This document shows, piece by piece, positions 1-8,881 of a stretch of DNA of 64,000 nucleotides (its first letter is position 1; every line of letters starts with the position of its first letter). This DNA is from Labrenzia sp. R4_2 (GTDB taxonomy: Bacteria; Pseudomonadota; Alphaproteobacteria; Rhizobiales; Stappiaceae): positions 106,223 through 170,222 of the forward strand of contig NZ_JAGHRJ010000007.1 of the NCBI RefSeq assembly GCF_017743865.1, given 5' to 3'. Position numbers and translations under genes: made by a program. The notes below the pieces were generated by a model. That model was not told where the DNA came from, searched no databases, and saw nothing but the letters and a program-made list of their open reading frames with translations.

Positions 1-580
1 CAATGACGGGCTCTGGGATCTCTTTATCGCCAAGGGCAATGTCGAGGCGATGCCCGACTTTGCCGCGTTCGACCCAGACAACCTCCTGCTGGGCCAGTGG
101 AGCGGCAAGTTCTCCGAGACCGGAAAAGTCTCTGGCATCGCGCTCGACCGGCGTGGCCGGGGAGCGGGTCTTGCAGATTTCAACTCCGACGGTCTTTTAG
201 ATCTCGTGGTGGTGAACCGGTCCGCGCCGGTCAGCCTGTTCCGCAATGCTGGGGCTGGCTCCACTGATAAACCGCGCCCGCTCGGCAACTGGCTCTCAAT
301 TGACGTCCGCCAGCCCGGCACGGCGAATAGCCGCGCCGTTGGCGCAAAAATCAGCGTCAAGACGGGCAACCGAACCGTCGTCAAAGACATAGAAGTCGGT
401 GCGGGGCATGCCTCCGGACAACTCGGGTTTGTTCATTTTGGCCTCGGCGTTGCCGAACGGGCAAATGTGCGAATCAAATGGCCGGACGGCGATTGGAGCC
501 ACAGTTACCGCGTTTTCGCGAACTCCCACGTCATCATAGACCGGGGATCGGAAAAAGCGCGCTTCTGGTATCCGGAGTGA
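1..580 (+). CDS. FG-GAP/ASPIC-UnbV repeat protein, C-terminal part
   Basis: The reading frame is open from the first base of the window, so the N-terminus lies outside. Two FG-GAP/VCBS-like calcium-loop motifs are visible: NDGLWDLFIAKG at the very start and LADFNSDGLLDLVVVN at about codons 58-73. An ASPIC/UnbV domain follows, with the hallmark HFGLG and a V-x-I-K-W-P-D-G strand near the end. Such proteins (CRTAC1-like) are usually secreted beta-propellers of unknown binding role. The downstream gene is convergent after only 7 bp. Family assignment is firm; function and full length cannot be judged. Confidence 0.8.
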   Translation, partial: NDGLWDLFIAKGNVEAMPDFAAFDPDNLLLGQWSGKFSETGKVSGIALDRRGRGAGLADFNSDGLLDLVVVNRSAPVSLFRNAGAGSTDKPRPLGNWLSIDVRQPGTANSRAVGAKISVKTGNRTVVKDIEVGAGHASGQLGFVHFGLGVAERANVRIKWPDGDWSHSYRVFANSHVIIDRGSEKARFWYPE

Positions 581-587
581 GCCTCGT

Positions 588-1094
588 TTAGCGGGCCGGG
601 CGTCCCCGTCGGTAGAGGATACGGTTCATGCTCTCAACATGGCGCTCGGGCTGAAACCCGACCTTTTGCAACAGTTTCTGAGATGCTGCATTTTCCGGGT
701 GCGCAAACGCCGACACCAGAGGCAATTCAATCTTAATGTCGGCGACCTCAAGCGCTGCCAACGACAGTTCCTCACCGTATCCCAGGCCCCAAGCTTTGGG
801 GTCAAAGAAAAACGCGAGCTCCGGCCCCCATCCGGGGTCGAAAGGATCATCATACAGTCCACCCCAACCGATAATTTCCGGCTCTCCCTTTACCCGAACT
901 GTCCAAGGAGCAAATCCGTCCCGCCGGCGGCGCCACTCATGGACCGCAATCCGCCTTCGGCATGACGCCAGATCCTTGTCGATTTGGGTGACCTGCATTG
1001 CCCGCGGATCCCCAAGAAACCCGTAAAGCTCTGGCACCTCGGAAAGTTTGGGTCTCGTGAGCAGCAATCGGTCAGTCTCAACATTCCCGCTCAA
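588..1094 (-). CDS. GNAT family N-acetyltransferase (RimJ/RimL-like)
   Basis: The protein begins with the typical RimJ-type pattern ETDRLLLTRP and ends with the GNAT acceptor-site segment HPENAASQKLLQKVGFQ. It should transfer acetyl from acetyl-CoA to an amine; the substrate is unknown. I chose the TTG codon at 1094 as start because AAAGGA lies 6 bp upstream and the family motif begins six codons later, giving 168 residues. The frame stays open upstream to an ATG at 1166 (192 residues), but that extension has no family similarity that I recognise. It is convergent with the FG-GAP gene and divergent from preT. Confidence 0.75.
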   Translation of the reverse strand: MSGNVETDRLLLTRPKLSEVPELYGFLGDPRAMQVTQIDKDLASCRRRIAVHEWRRRRDGFAPWTVRVKGEPEIIGWGGLYDDPFDPGWGPELAFFFDPKAWGLGYGEELSLAALEVADIKIELPLVSAFAHPENAASQKLLQKVGFQPERHVESMNRILYRRGRPAR

Positions 1095-1435
1095 GGGTAT
1101 TTTCCTTTCACCAAGACACCACCTGACCGCCATGCGGTGTGTTTTTTCGGTCCGAAGAACTGCCACAAATCGGCATATCTGATTGAAAACACTCCAGCCG
1201 AACCGCCTTGTTTGGCACTACTTTGCCCTATGGCGCAAATTTAATCACGCCCAAAATATAACCTAAACCACTGATGTTTCAGTAATATTATTGCTGAGTT
1301 TTTTTCTCCAGTTTTTAATTGTTCTAAAAATATTTGACTAACTGTTCAAATTTTTGCCCAATACTCCCACGAGCAACCTCAAAAGAACGAAGGATGCCGT
1401 TCCCAAAAACGATCGCCAACCTTCCGGAGATCTTC
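1095..1435. promoter_or_regulatory. Divergent intergenic region before preT
   Basis: This AT-rich stretch of about 340 bp separates the leftward acetyltransferase from rightward preT. Apart from the RutR-like dyad listed separately I see no coding or RNA feature. The preT frame stays open back to 1334, but those codons look non-coding. Confidence 0.5.
1334..1349. promoter_or_regulatory. RutR-like operator upstream of preTA
   Basis: The sequence TTGACTAACTGTTCAA is a dyad that matches the E. coli RutR consensus TTGACCA-NN-TGGTCAA at 12 of 14 defined positions; the two changes are at symmetric positions. It lies about 87 bp upstream of the chosen preT start. RutR responds to uracil/thymine and controls pyrimidine breakdown genes, so the site fits preTA. 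A second, better match occurs at 14057-14072. The assignment is by motif only; no rutR gene is in the window. Confidence 0.6.
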
Positions 1436-2782
1436 ATGACCCAGACCAAAGCCGGCCCCGATATTGCCGCCGGACGCTTGCCTCAGGAAGCATACGCTGA
1501 AAACTTCAGCGATCTGCATCCGCTGCTAGAACCGCACGAGGCACAGGTCGAGGCAGACCGGTGCTACTTCTGTTACGACGCACCTTGCATGCAAGCGTGC
1601 CCGACCAGCATCGACATCCCGCAATTCATCCGCCAGATCTCAACGGGCAATCCGACCGGATCGGCGAAGACCATCTTTGACCAGAACATTCTGGGCGGCA
1701 TGTGCGCCCGGGTTTGCCCTACGGAAACTTTGTGCGAACAGGTGTGTGTGCGCGAAGTCGCAGAAGGCAAACCGGTTCAGATCGGTCAGCTCCAGCGCTA
1801 TGCCACTGATCACTACATGGCCGAAAATGAAACGCAGCCGTATCAACGGGCGGCCAGCACTGGCAAAAAAGTTGCCGTGGTCGGCGCCGGTCCGGCTGGT
1901 CTTGCCTGTGCGCACCGCCTCGCCATGCACGGTCATGACGTGACCCTGTTCGACGCACGCGAAAAGGCAGGCGGCCTGAACGAATTTGGAATTGCATCCT
2001 ACAAATCAGTCGACAACTTTGCGGCTCGTGAGGTCGAGTTTGTTCTTTCGATCGGAGGCATCGAACTCAAGAACGGCTCCCGCCTAGGCGACAATCTGGA
2101 CCTCGCCGATCTGCGCGCGTCCTACGATGCCGTGTTCCTCGGCATTGGCCTTGGCGGCGTGAACGCGCTTGGCCTTGACGGCGAAGACAAGGGCGGCTCT
2201 CTGGATGCTGTCGACTACATCGCCAACCTGCGCCAGGCCGACGATCTTGGAAAACTTCCTGTTGGCCGGCGGGTTGTCGTTATCGGCGGCGGCATGACCG
2301 CGGTCGATATCGCAGTTCAGACCAAGCTGCTCGGTGCCGAAGATGTCACCATTGCCTATCGGCGCGGTCAGGATCGCATGAATGCATCCGAATATGAGCA
2401 ACACCTTGCGCAGACCAATGGCGTCAAGATCATGACTTGGGCACAGCCCAAGGCACTTGTGGCTGCAAACGGCTCGGTTACGGGGATTGAACTGGAACGG
2501 ACACGGGATCAAGATGGATCCCTAACCGGAACCGGTGAAATCGTAGCGCTTGAAGCTGATATGGTCTTCAAGGCCATCGGCCAGACACTGGTGGATACGG
2601 ATCTCGGTGGCGCCCTGACCCTCGAAAAGGGCCGGATTGTGGTGGACGCGGACCGCAAGACCAGCCTCGATGATGTGTGGGCGGGCGGCGACTGCGTTGC
2701 TGGCGGCGAAGACCTTACGGTCGCAGCCGTCGAAGACGGCAAGATCGCTGCAGAAGCCATCAACGCCGCGCTGAGCGCCTGA
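1436..2782 (+). CDS. preT: NAD(P)-dependent dihydropyrimidine dehydrogenase, PreT subunit
   Basis: This is the flavin/Fe-S electron-input subunit of dihydropyrimidine dehydrogenase, working with PreA to reduce uracil and thymine in the first step of reductive pyrimidine breakdown. The N-terminal cysteine-rich domain (CYFCYDAPCMQACP and GGMCARVCPTETLCEQVC) carries Fe-S clusters. It is followed by a GxGxxG FAD motif (VAVVGAGPAGLACAHRL), a second nucleotide fold (VVVIGGGMTAVDIA) and the C-terminal flavin motif DVWAGGDC. The ATG at 1436 has GGAG 6 bp upstream and gives 448 residues; an ATG at 1394 is possible but has no spaced ribosome site. preA follows after 19 bp, so the two are one operon. 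Confidence 0.88.
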   Translation: MTQTKAGPDIAAGRLPQEAYAENFSDLHPLLEPHEAQVEADRCYFCYDAPCMQACPTSIDIPQFIRQISTGNPTGSAKTIFDQNILGGMCARVCPTETLCEQVCVREVAEGKPVQIGQLQRYATDHYMAENETQPYQRAASTGKKVAVVGAGPAGLACAHRLAMHGHDVTLFDAREKAGGLNEFGIASYKSVDNFAAREVEFVLSIGGIELKNGSRLGDNLDLADLRASYDAVFLGIGLGGVNALGLDGEDKGGSLDAVDYIANLRQADDLGKLPVGRRVVVIGGGMTAVDIAVQTKLLGAEDVTIAYRRGQDRMNASEYEQHLAQTNGVKIMTWAQPKALVAANGSVTGIELERTRDQDGSLTGTGEIVALEADMVFKAIGQTLVDTDLGGALTLEKGRIVVDADRKTSLDDVWAGGDCVAGGEDLTVAAVEDGKIAAEAINAALSA

Positions 2783-2801
2783 ACGGCCGAGGGAGAGACA
2801 C

Positions 2802-4115
2802 ATGGCTGATCTGACGACAAATTTTATCGGCATCAAATCGCCGAACCCGTTCTGGCTGGCCTCCGCGCCGCCGACGGACAAGGAGTACAACGTTGTCCGC
2901 GCCTTCAAGGCAGGCTGGGGCGGCGTTGTCTGGAAAACGCTTGGCGATGGCGACCCGGTCGTCAACGTCAACGGGCCGCGCTACGGCGCCATTCACGGCA
3001 AGGACCGGCAGCTGATCGGGCTCAACAACATCGAGCTGATCACGGACCGCCCGTTGGAAGTGAACCTTCGGGAGATCAAGCAGGTCAAACGTGACTGGCC
3101 GGACCGTGCGCTTGTCGTATCGCTGATGGTTCCCTGCGAAGAGCAGAACTGGATCGATATCCTCAAGGCAGTTGAAGACACCGAGGCAGACGGTGTGGAA
3201 CTCAACTTCGGCTGTCCGCACGGCATGAGCGAACGCGGCATGGGATCCGCTGTCGGTCAGGTGCCGGAGTACATCGAGATGGTCACGCGGTGGGTGAAAA
3301 AACACTCACGCATGCCCTGTATCGTCAAACTGACGCCGAACATCACCGACATCCGTAAACCGGCGCAGGCCGCAAAAGCGGGCGGTGCGGACGCGGTTTC
3401 CCTGATCAACACGATCAACTCCATCGTTAGCGTTGATCTGGATGCCATGTCACCGGCCCCCATGGTCGACGGCAAGGGCGCTCATGGCGGTTATTGCGGC
3501 CCGGCCGTGAAACCGATTGCGCTCAACATGGTGGCCGAAATCGCCCGCGACCCTGAAACACACGGCCTGCCTATCTCCGGCATTGGCGGCGTGACCACAT
3601 GGCGCGATGCGGCAGAGTTCATGGCGCTTGGTGCCGGATCCGTACAGGTCTGTACCGCCGCTATGACCTACGGCTTCAAAGTGGTTGAGGACATGATTGA
3701 AGGCCTCAGCGACTGGATGGATGAAAAGGGCTATACGTCGGTTGATCAGGTCGTCGGCCGGGCGGTTCCGAACGCCTCAGACTGGCAGCATCTGAACCTC
3801 AACTACATCGCCAAGGCGAAGATCGACCAGGATCTGTGCATCCAATGCGGCCGTTGCCACATTGCTTGTGAGGACACGTCCCACCAGGCAATCACCAACA
3901 TGGTGGATGGTGCACGCAAGTTCGAGGTGATCGACGAGGAATGCGTCGGCTGCAACCTTTGCGTCAACGTTTGCCCGGTTGAGAACTGCATCACCATGGA
4001 GCAGATGGCCCCCGGCACCATTGATCCGCGCACCAACAAGGTGGTCGAGGAGAAATACGCCAACTGGACAACCCATCCGAACAACCCGATGGCAGTGCCC
4101 GAAGCTGCGGAATAA
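2802..4115 (+). CDS. preA: NAD-dependent dihydropyrimidine dehydrogenase, PreA subunit
   Basis: This 437-residue catalytic subunit has a dihydroorotate-dehydrogenase-like FMN barrel (residues about 1-310) with the motifs LNFGCPHGMSERGMG and ISGIGGVTTWRDAAEF. A C-terminal 2x[4Fe-4S] ferredoxin domain follows, with CIQCGRCHIAC and CVGCNLCVNVCPVENC. It reduces uracil/thymine to the 5,6-dihydro form using electrons from PreT. The ATG is preceded by GGGAGAG. A strong terminator follows at 4140-4171. Dihydropyrimidinase and beta-ureidopropionase genes are not in the window. Confidence 0.92.
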   Translation: MADLTTNFIGIKSPNPFWLASAPPTDKEYNVVRAFKAGWGGVVWKTLGDGDPVVNVNGPRYGAIHGKDRQLIGLNNIELITDRPLEVNLREIKQVKRDWPDRALVVSLMVPCEEQNWIDILKAVEDTEADGVELNFGCPHGMSERGMGSAVGQVPEYIEMVTRWVKKHSRMPCIVKLTPNITDIRKPAQAAKAGGADAVSLINTINSIVSVDLDAMSPAPMVDGKGAHGGYCGPAVKPIALNMVAEIARDPETHGLPISGIGGVTTWRDAAEFMALGAGSVQVCTAAMTYGFKVVEDMIEGLSDWMDEKGYTSVDQVVGRAVPNASDWQHLNLNYIAKAKIDQDLCIQCGRCHIACEDTSHQAITNMVDGARKFEVIDEECVGCNLCVNVCPVENCITMEQMAPGTIDPRTNKVVEEKYANWTTHPNNPMAVPEAAE

Positions 4116-4139
4116 CTCCGACTGCAGAGTCAGAAAATC

Positions 4140-4171
4140 AACGCAGGCAAGGCTTCCTTGCCTGCGTTTTT
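4140..4171 (+). terminator. Rho-independent terminator after preA
   Basis: A perfect 13-bp stem (AACGCAGGCAAGG with its complement) and a 3-nt CTT loop are followed by a T run on the plus strand. It ends the preTA unit and sits 1 bp from the stop of the convergent soeC gene. Confidence 0.9.
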
Positions 4172-4172
4172 G

Positions 4173-5048
4173 TTACCGCTTGCCGTAATAAAGCCCGACG
4201 ACATGTTCCGCTTCGGCGAAGAACAACCAGCGCGAGGCAAACGTTCCGATCAGGAAGGCAATTCCTGCAAGGGCGACAACCGGCAGGCTGGCAGGCAACA
4301 GGGCGATCAGCACGATCGGCAGCACGCAATTGAGCGCAAATGCGATGATCCGCAGCTTTTGCGCATGCTTGCGGCCGACGGTGAACACCATCTCCTTCAG
4401 AAGATAATTCGTGCCGGTATGAGGCGGCTCAAACAGGCGCACCTTGCCGCGCTCGCCAAGTCCGGTCGCGGTCTCCATCGTGTGTCCGCGTTCGGAAAAA
4501 CGGCGGTCTCCGAGGATCCAATAAAGGCTCTGAACCAACCCGGCAATTGCGAGCAGTAGAACGGCGCCAAACCCCTGTCCGGCGAGGATAGCGCCACCCG
4601 CCAAGGATAGGGACACAAGATGCAAAGGTGTCAGCCAATGGTTCCAGCGCGGCACGGTGGCAAGCTGCGCATAAATCATCGCGGTGGCATACACTGTTGC
4701 AACACAAAGCAAAGCACCAGTCACGCCAATCGGCGCCAGCGTTATGTCGAAGAAAACGGCTGCAAAGCCGTGGATCCCCATGAAGACAAGCGCAAGCACG
4801 GACAGCCAGGCCTCACGCGACAGCCAGCTTGATCGCCACTGGGTGAAGGCCAGGAGACTGCGCTGCGGATTGCCGAGGTGAAAGGTTGCCGAAAGCAGCC
4901 CGCCGACAGCGAGCGCAAAGCCGATCAGATAAGCGAAAAACGCTGTCCAGCCGGTTACCGCCGGAAGACCAAGGCCCAGCCAGGCAAGGAATCCGAATCC
5001 GAGCCCGGACAACACCGTGAAAATGATGACTGAGGGAGCAGGATGCAT
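4173..5048 (-). CDS. soeC: Sulfite dehydrogenase membrane anchor SoeC (DmsC family)
   Basis: This 291-residue protein has about eight hydrophobic segments and the DmsC/NrfD-type anchor pattern with FHLGNPQRSLLAFTQWRSSWLSREAW at about residues 57-82. It should anchor SoeAB to the inner face of the cytoplasmic membrane and pass electrons to quinone. Its start overlaps the soeB stop by one base, so the two are translationally coupled. The general DmsC call is secure; the Soe assignment comes from the operon, whose catalytic subunit lacks a Tat signal. Confidence 0.75.
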   Translation of the reverse strand: MHPAPSVIIFTVLSGLGFGFLAWLGLGLPAVTGWTAFFAYLIGFALAVGGLLSATFHLGNPQRSLLAFTQWRSSWLSREAWLSVLALVFMGIHGFAAVFFDITLAPIGVTGALLCVATVYATAMIYAQLATVPRWNHWLTPLHLVSLSLAGGAILAGQGFGAVLLLAIAGLVQSLYWILGDRRFSERGHTMETATGLGERGKVRLFEPPHTGTNYLLKEMVFTVGRKHAQKLRIIAFALNCVLPIVLIALLPASLPVVALAGIAFLIGTFASRWLFFAEAEHVVGLYYGKR

Positions 5049-5794
5049 CAGAGCGCCTCCAATGCTTTGTCGAGCCAGCGCAAAAAGCCCTTTGGCGTTT
5101 CAGCAACTGGCTGCATCGTGTCCGAACCGGCCGATACTTCCGCGAGCTTATCCTTCGGCCGCGGGGGAAGATACTTGTTCACCGGCTTGGTTCCCTGTTC
5201 GGGCATCAAATCGAACCCGCCGCGCTCAGCCACGAGACGGGACACATCGCTGTCCGGATCCCCAAGATCCCCGAAATGCCGCGCGCCAGCCGGGCAGGTC
5301 CTGACACAGGCCGGAACCCGGTCCACTTCTTCCAGGTTTTCGTTGTAGATCCGATCCACGCAGAGGGTGCATTTCTTCATCACACCTTCGGCTTGATCGA
5401 GTTCCCGGGCCCCATAAGGACACGCCCAGGCGCACAGGCCACAGCCAATGCAGGCATCTTCATTGACCAGAACAATCCCATCTTCACGGCGTTTGTAGCT
5501 TGCGCCGGTCGGGCATACGGTGACGCATGGCGCATCATCGCAATGCAGGCACGACTTCGGAAAATGGATCGTCTGCGCTGGCCCATTCTCCGGTTGAACC
5601 TCGAAGGAATGGATGCGGTTCAGGAAAGACCCGACCGGGTCCTTGCCATAAGCGTCCATGTCACTCAAAGGCGCGCCATAGTTTTCCGTATTCCACCCCT
5701 TACAGGCGGTCACGCAGGCATGGCACCCGACGCAGGTGTCGAGATCGATAACGAGCCCGAGCTTCTTGTCTGTAGTTTCCGGCAACTGGGTCAT
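5048..5794 (-). CDS. soeB: Sulfite dehydrogenase Fe-S subunit SoeB (four-cluster ferredoxin)
   Basis: This 248-residue DmsB/PhsB-type electron-transfer protein shows four cysteine groups in order: CVGCHACVTACKGWN, CLHCDDAPCVTVCP, CIGCGLCAWACPYGA, and CTLCVDRI followed by CVRTCPAGA. They would carry four [4Fe-4S] clusters linking the molybdenum subunit with the membrane anchor. It overlaps soeA by 4 bp and soeC by 1 bp. A proline- and lysine-rich tail of about 40 residues follows the last cluster. Confidence 0.78.
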   Translation of the reverse strand: MTQLPETTDKKLGLVIDLDTCVGCHACVTACKGWNTENYGAPLSDMDAYGKDPVGSFLNRIHSFEVQPENGPAQTIHFPKSCLHCDDAPCVTVCPTGASYKRREDGIVLVNEDACIGCGLCAWACPYGARELDQAEGVMKKCTLCVDRIYNENLEEVDRVPACVRTCPAGARHFGDLGDPDSDVSRLVAERGGFDLMPEQGTKPVNKYLPPRPKDKLAEVSAGSDTMQPVAETPKGFLRWLDKALEAL

Positions 5795-8616
5795 GAGCGC
5801 ACCTGCTGTCGAACAGTATTCGGGCCTGTTCCAACCGGGGACTTTATGGGATCAAAAGCCGGTTGGCTTTCAGGAGGCGGCTCCGCACGCTCGATCCGTA
5901 CCCGCAGATCGAACCAGGCAGCTTGCCCGGTAATCGGATCGGAGTTTGACCACCTGAGGCCATCGCCTTTCGGCGGCAACAACTCGTGGATCAGATGATT
6001 GAGCAAGAAGCCTTTGGTTGCCTCCGGCGCATCCCCATCCAGCGCCCAAGCACCTTTGCGTTTGCCGATGGCGTTCCATGTCCACACGGTGTTTTCATTG
6101 AGCGCTGCCATATGAGCAACCGGCACAACGATCTCCCCATGCGGCGAGGTCACCTTTGCCCAATCACCTTCTAAGAAGCCATTTTCTTCCCAAATCCGGG
6201 TCGGTACATAGAGGGGGTTCCGGCCGTGGATCTGCCGGAGCCAGGCATTCTGGCTGCCCCAGGAGTGGTACATCGCCATTGGTCGCTGGGTCAGCGCATG
6301 AACCGGATAGGTGTCGGGATCCGCAATGGTATCGCTGAGTGGTGAATACCAAACCGGGAGCGGGTCGAAGGCTTGCCTGACCTGATCTCTCAAACGATCC
6401 GGCGGCTGCCTGTCGCCGTGCCCTTCTGCGGCCAGCTGAAACCGGCGCATGGGTTCGGAATAGATCTCAAACAGATAGGGCTGCGGGCTGTCGAACAGAC
6501 CCAGATTCACCGCCCAGTTCTGATAGGCCGCATTCCAGGGCTTATAAAACGCGGCTTCCTCCGGGATATGCTCGACGAAGAAACTGCCGTTTTCGATGTA
6601 GCGGTCCAACTGGGCCGGGTTCACTTCACCGCGGCCAGTTTGCTCGCCATTCCCGCGAAAACCGGCGAGCGGGCCGATCCCCGGTCGGCGCTCATGATTG
6701 ACGATGTAGTCAGCATAGTCGGCATATTTGGCGCTGCCATCCTCATTGACGAAACCGGGCAGGCCAAGCCGTGCGCCGAGATCCACCAGGACGGATTGGA
6801 AACCGCGAACGTCGCGGTCCGGCTCGATCACCGGCCAGCGGATCGCATCGGCTGCCGCATCCGCTTCGCAGATCGGCCGGTCCAGCAGGCTGATGCAGTC
6901 GTGCCGTTCCAGATACGTGGTATCTGGCAGGATCAGATCCGCATAGGCGACCATTTCCGAGGAATAGGCGTCCGAATAGATGATCTTCGGGATCACATAG
7001 TCGCCGTTCTCATCTTTATCCGTCAGCATCTCCATGACACCACGGGTGTTCATGGAGGAGTTCCAGGACATGTTCGCCATGTAAAGGAACAGCGTGTCGA
7101 TCTTGTAAGGATCGCCCGCATGGGCGTTGGAGATGACCATGTGCATAAGGCCATGAGCCGACATCGGGTTTTCCCAGGAAAACGCCTTGTCGATGCGTGC
7201 CGGCGTGCCGTCGTCTTTCAACGCCAGATCGTTCGGGCCGCGGACGAAGCCAAGATGTGGGCCATCCAGCGGACAATCCGGCTGGGTCTTGCAATGGGGC
7301 GTTGGGTGCGCCGTGACCGGCTTCGGGTACGGCGGCTTGAACCGGAAACCACCCGGAACCTCGACCGTTCCAAGCAGGATCTGCAGCACATGCAGCGCCC
7401 GGCAGGTCTGGAACCCATTGGAGTGCGCAGAAACCCCGCGCATTGCGTGAAAACTAACCGGCCGTCCCGGCATGGTCTGATGGGTTTCCCCGCGAAAATC
7501 GGTCCAGGGTTGGTCGATCTCGAATGCTTCTTCGAACGCCACGCGTGCAAGCTCTGCGGCAACAGCCCGGATCTTGCCGGCAGACACCCCGCACGCTTCG
7601 GCGACCGTCTCCGGGGCGTAGGCATCATCCAGATAGCGCTCCGCCAGATGCTGAAAGACTGTCCTGCAGGACACGCCATCTGCGTCATATTCTGCACCGA
7701 GATCCGGTCGGACACCTTTCTGGTCGAATGGTGCCGGTTTTCCGGTCACCCGGTCGATCACAAGGGACTTGCCGTCAGCATCTTTCAGCAGCAATCCGTG
7801 GTCGTCAGATCCCGGATTGTCGATCACCAAACAGGGCGCATTTGTGAAGCGGGCCAGATAGTCAAGATCGATATGTCCAGTTCTCAAAAGCACATGGCAG
7901 AGAGACAAAATGAACAGTCCATCCGTGCCCGGGGTGATTCCAACCCACTCATCGGCAATGGCGTTGTAGCCGGATCGGACCGGGTTCACACCGATGACCT
8001 TACCGCCCCGCGCCTTCAGTTTGCCGAGGCCCATCTTGATCGGATTGGAATCGTGATCTTCTGCCACACCGAACAGCATGAAGAGTTTGGTGCGGTCCCA
8101 GTCCGGCTGCCCAAATTCCCAAAAGGCACCACCGATCGTGTAGATACCGCCAGCTGCCATGTTGACCGAGCAAAAGCCGCCATGAGCGGCATAGTTGGGG
8201 GTACCGAAGTTCTGTGCCCAGAAGCTGGTGAAGCTCTGGGATTGGTCTCGACCGGTGAAAAATGCCAGCTTTTCAGGAGCGGTCTTGCGGATGGGCTCTA
8301 ACCAGGAAACGGCTGTTTTCAGCGCTTCTTCCCAGCTAATTTCCTCAAATTCACCCGACCCACGCGGGCCTGATCTCCTGAGCGGTTTGCGCAATCTGGA
8401 CGGTGCAGTGACCTGCATGATCCCGGATGCGCCCTTGGCGCAGAGCACGCCCTTGTTCACCGGATGATCCCGATTGCCCTCGATGTATGCGACCTTCCCG
8501 TCCTTTAAATGGACGTTGATCCCGCATCGGCAGGCACACATGTAACAGGTGGTTTTTCGTATTTCATCGGAGACAGCCGGAGACGTCTCCACCATCGGTT
8601 GACTATGATTGAGCAC
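5791..8616 (-). CDS. soeA: Sulfite dehydrogenase molybdopterin subunit SoeA
   Basis: This is a large molybdopterin oxidoreductase of the DMSO-reductase family. The N-terminal cluster motif CYMCACRCGI (C-x2-C-x3-C) pairs with a cysteine in KGVLCAKG. The middle holds the usual MGD-binding folds (GKVIGVNPVRSG, FLYMANMSWNSSMNTRG, IYSDAYSSEMVAYADLILPDTTYLERHD). There is no twin-arginine signal, as expected for the cytoplasm-facing SoeABC that oxidises sulfite to sulfate in Allochromatium and Ruegeria. I chose the GTG at 8616, preceded by GGGAGG, giving 941 residues; the open frame reaches 8715 without similarity. A tetrathionate or other sulfur-oxyanion enzyme is an alternative. Confidence 0.72.
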   Translation of the reverse strand: MLNHSQPMVETSPAVSDEIRKTTCYMCACRCGINVHLKDGKVAYIEGNRDHPVNKGVLCAKGASGIMQVTAPSRLRKPLRRSGPRGSGEFEEISWEEALKTAVSWLEPIRKTAPEKLAFFTGRDQSQSFTSFWAQNFGTPNYAAHGGFCSVNMAAGGIYTIGGAFWEFGQPDWDRTKLFMLFGVAEDHDSNPIKMGLGKLKARGGKVIGVNPVRSGYNAIADEWVGITPGTDGLFILSLCHVLLRTGHIDLDYLARFTNAPCLVIDNPGSDDHGLLLKDADGKSLVIDRVTGKPAPFDQKGVRPDLGAEYDADGVSCRTVFQHLAERYLDDAYAPETVAEACGVSAGKIRAVAAELARVAFEEAFEIDQPWTDFRGETHQTMPGRPVSFHAMRGVSAHSNGFQTCRALHVLQILLGTVEVPGGFRFKPPYPKPVTAHPTPHCKTQPDCPLDGPHLGFVRGPNDLALKDDGTPARIDKAFSWENPMSAHGLMHMVISNAHAGDPYKIDTLFLYMANMSWNSSMNTRGVMEMLTDKDENGDYVIPKIIYSDAYSSEMVAYADLILPDTTYLERHDCISLLDRPICEADAAADAIRWPVIEPDRDVRGFQSVLVDLGARLGLPGFVNEDGSAKYADYADYIVNHERRPGIGPLAGFRGNGEQTGRGEVNPAQLDRYIENGSFFVEHIPEEAAFYKPWNAAYQNWAVNLGLFDSPQPYLFEIYSEPMRRFQLAAEGHGDRQPPDRLRDQVRQAFDPLPVWYSPLSDTIADPDTYPVHALTQRPMAMYHSWGSQNAWLRQIHGRNPLYVPTRIWEENGFLEGDWAKVTSPHGEIVVPVAHMAALNENTVWTWNAIGKRKGAWALDGDAPEATKGFLLNHLIHELLPPKGDGLRWSNSDPITGQAAWFDLRVRIERAEPPPESQPAFDPIKSPVGTGPNTVRQQVRS

Positions 8617-8732
8617 ATCCCCTCCCAAGGCGTCTCTAGAAATCGCATCCTGCCAAACTGCGCCACAGCGAAATCTGAGTTTCATTTGGGCGTTTTTATG
8701 AGTACGGCTTTCCAACTGAAAACTTGAGTTGG

Positions 8733-8744
8733 CTTGACGTCAAG
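8733..8744. promoter_or_regulatory. Perfect 12-bp palindrome between soeA and BCCT gene
   Basis: CTTGACGTCAAG is a perfect palindrome in the 265-bp divergent region between soeA and the BCCT transporter. It could be a regulator site shared by both directions, but no regulator is adjacent. Confidence 0.35.
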
Positions 8745-8881
8745 AGGGGCAGAACACTTCTGCGGCTGAAGTGAGCCTCTGTTTTTTCTTCGCGCAATTA
8801 GAATACTCGGGCGCGCTTCTGACGGCCTAGGCATGGATCACAAGATGGGCTAGCGTTCGCAAATTCTGTCTGGAGGCCCCC

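Noticed and set aside
6373..8301. Long plus-strand open frame of 642 codons
   Set aside because: It lies wholly antisense to soeA, whose motifs are clear; the translation has no family pattern and reflects the codon bias of the real gene.
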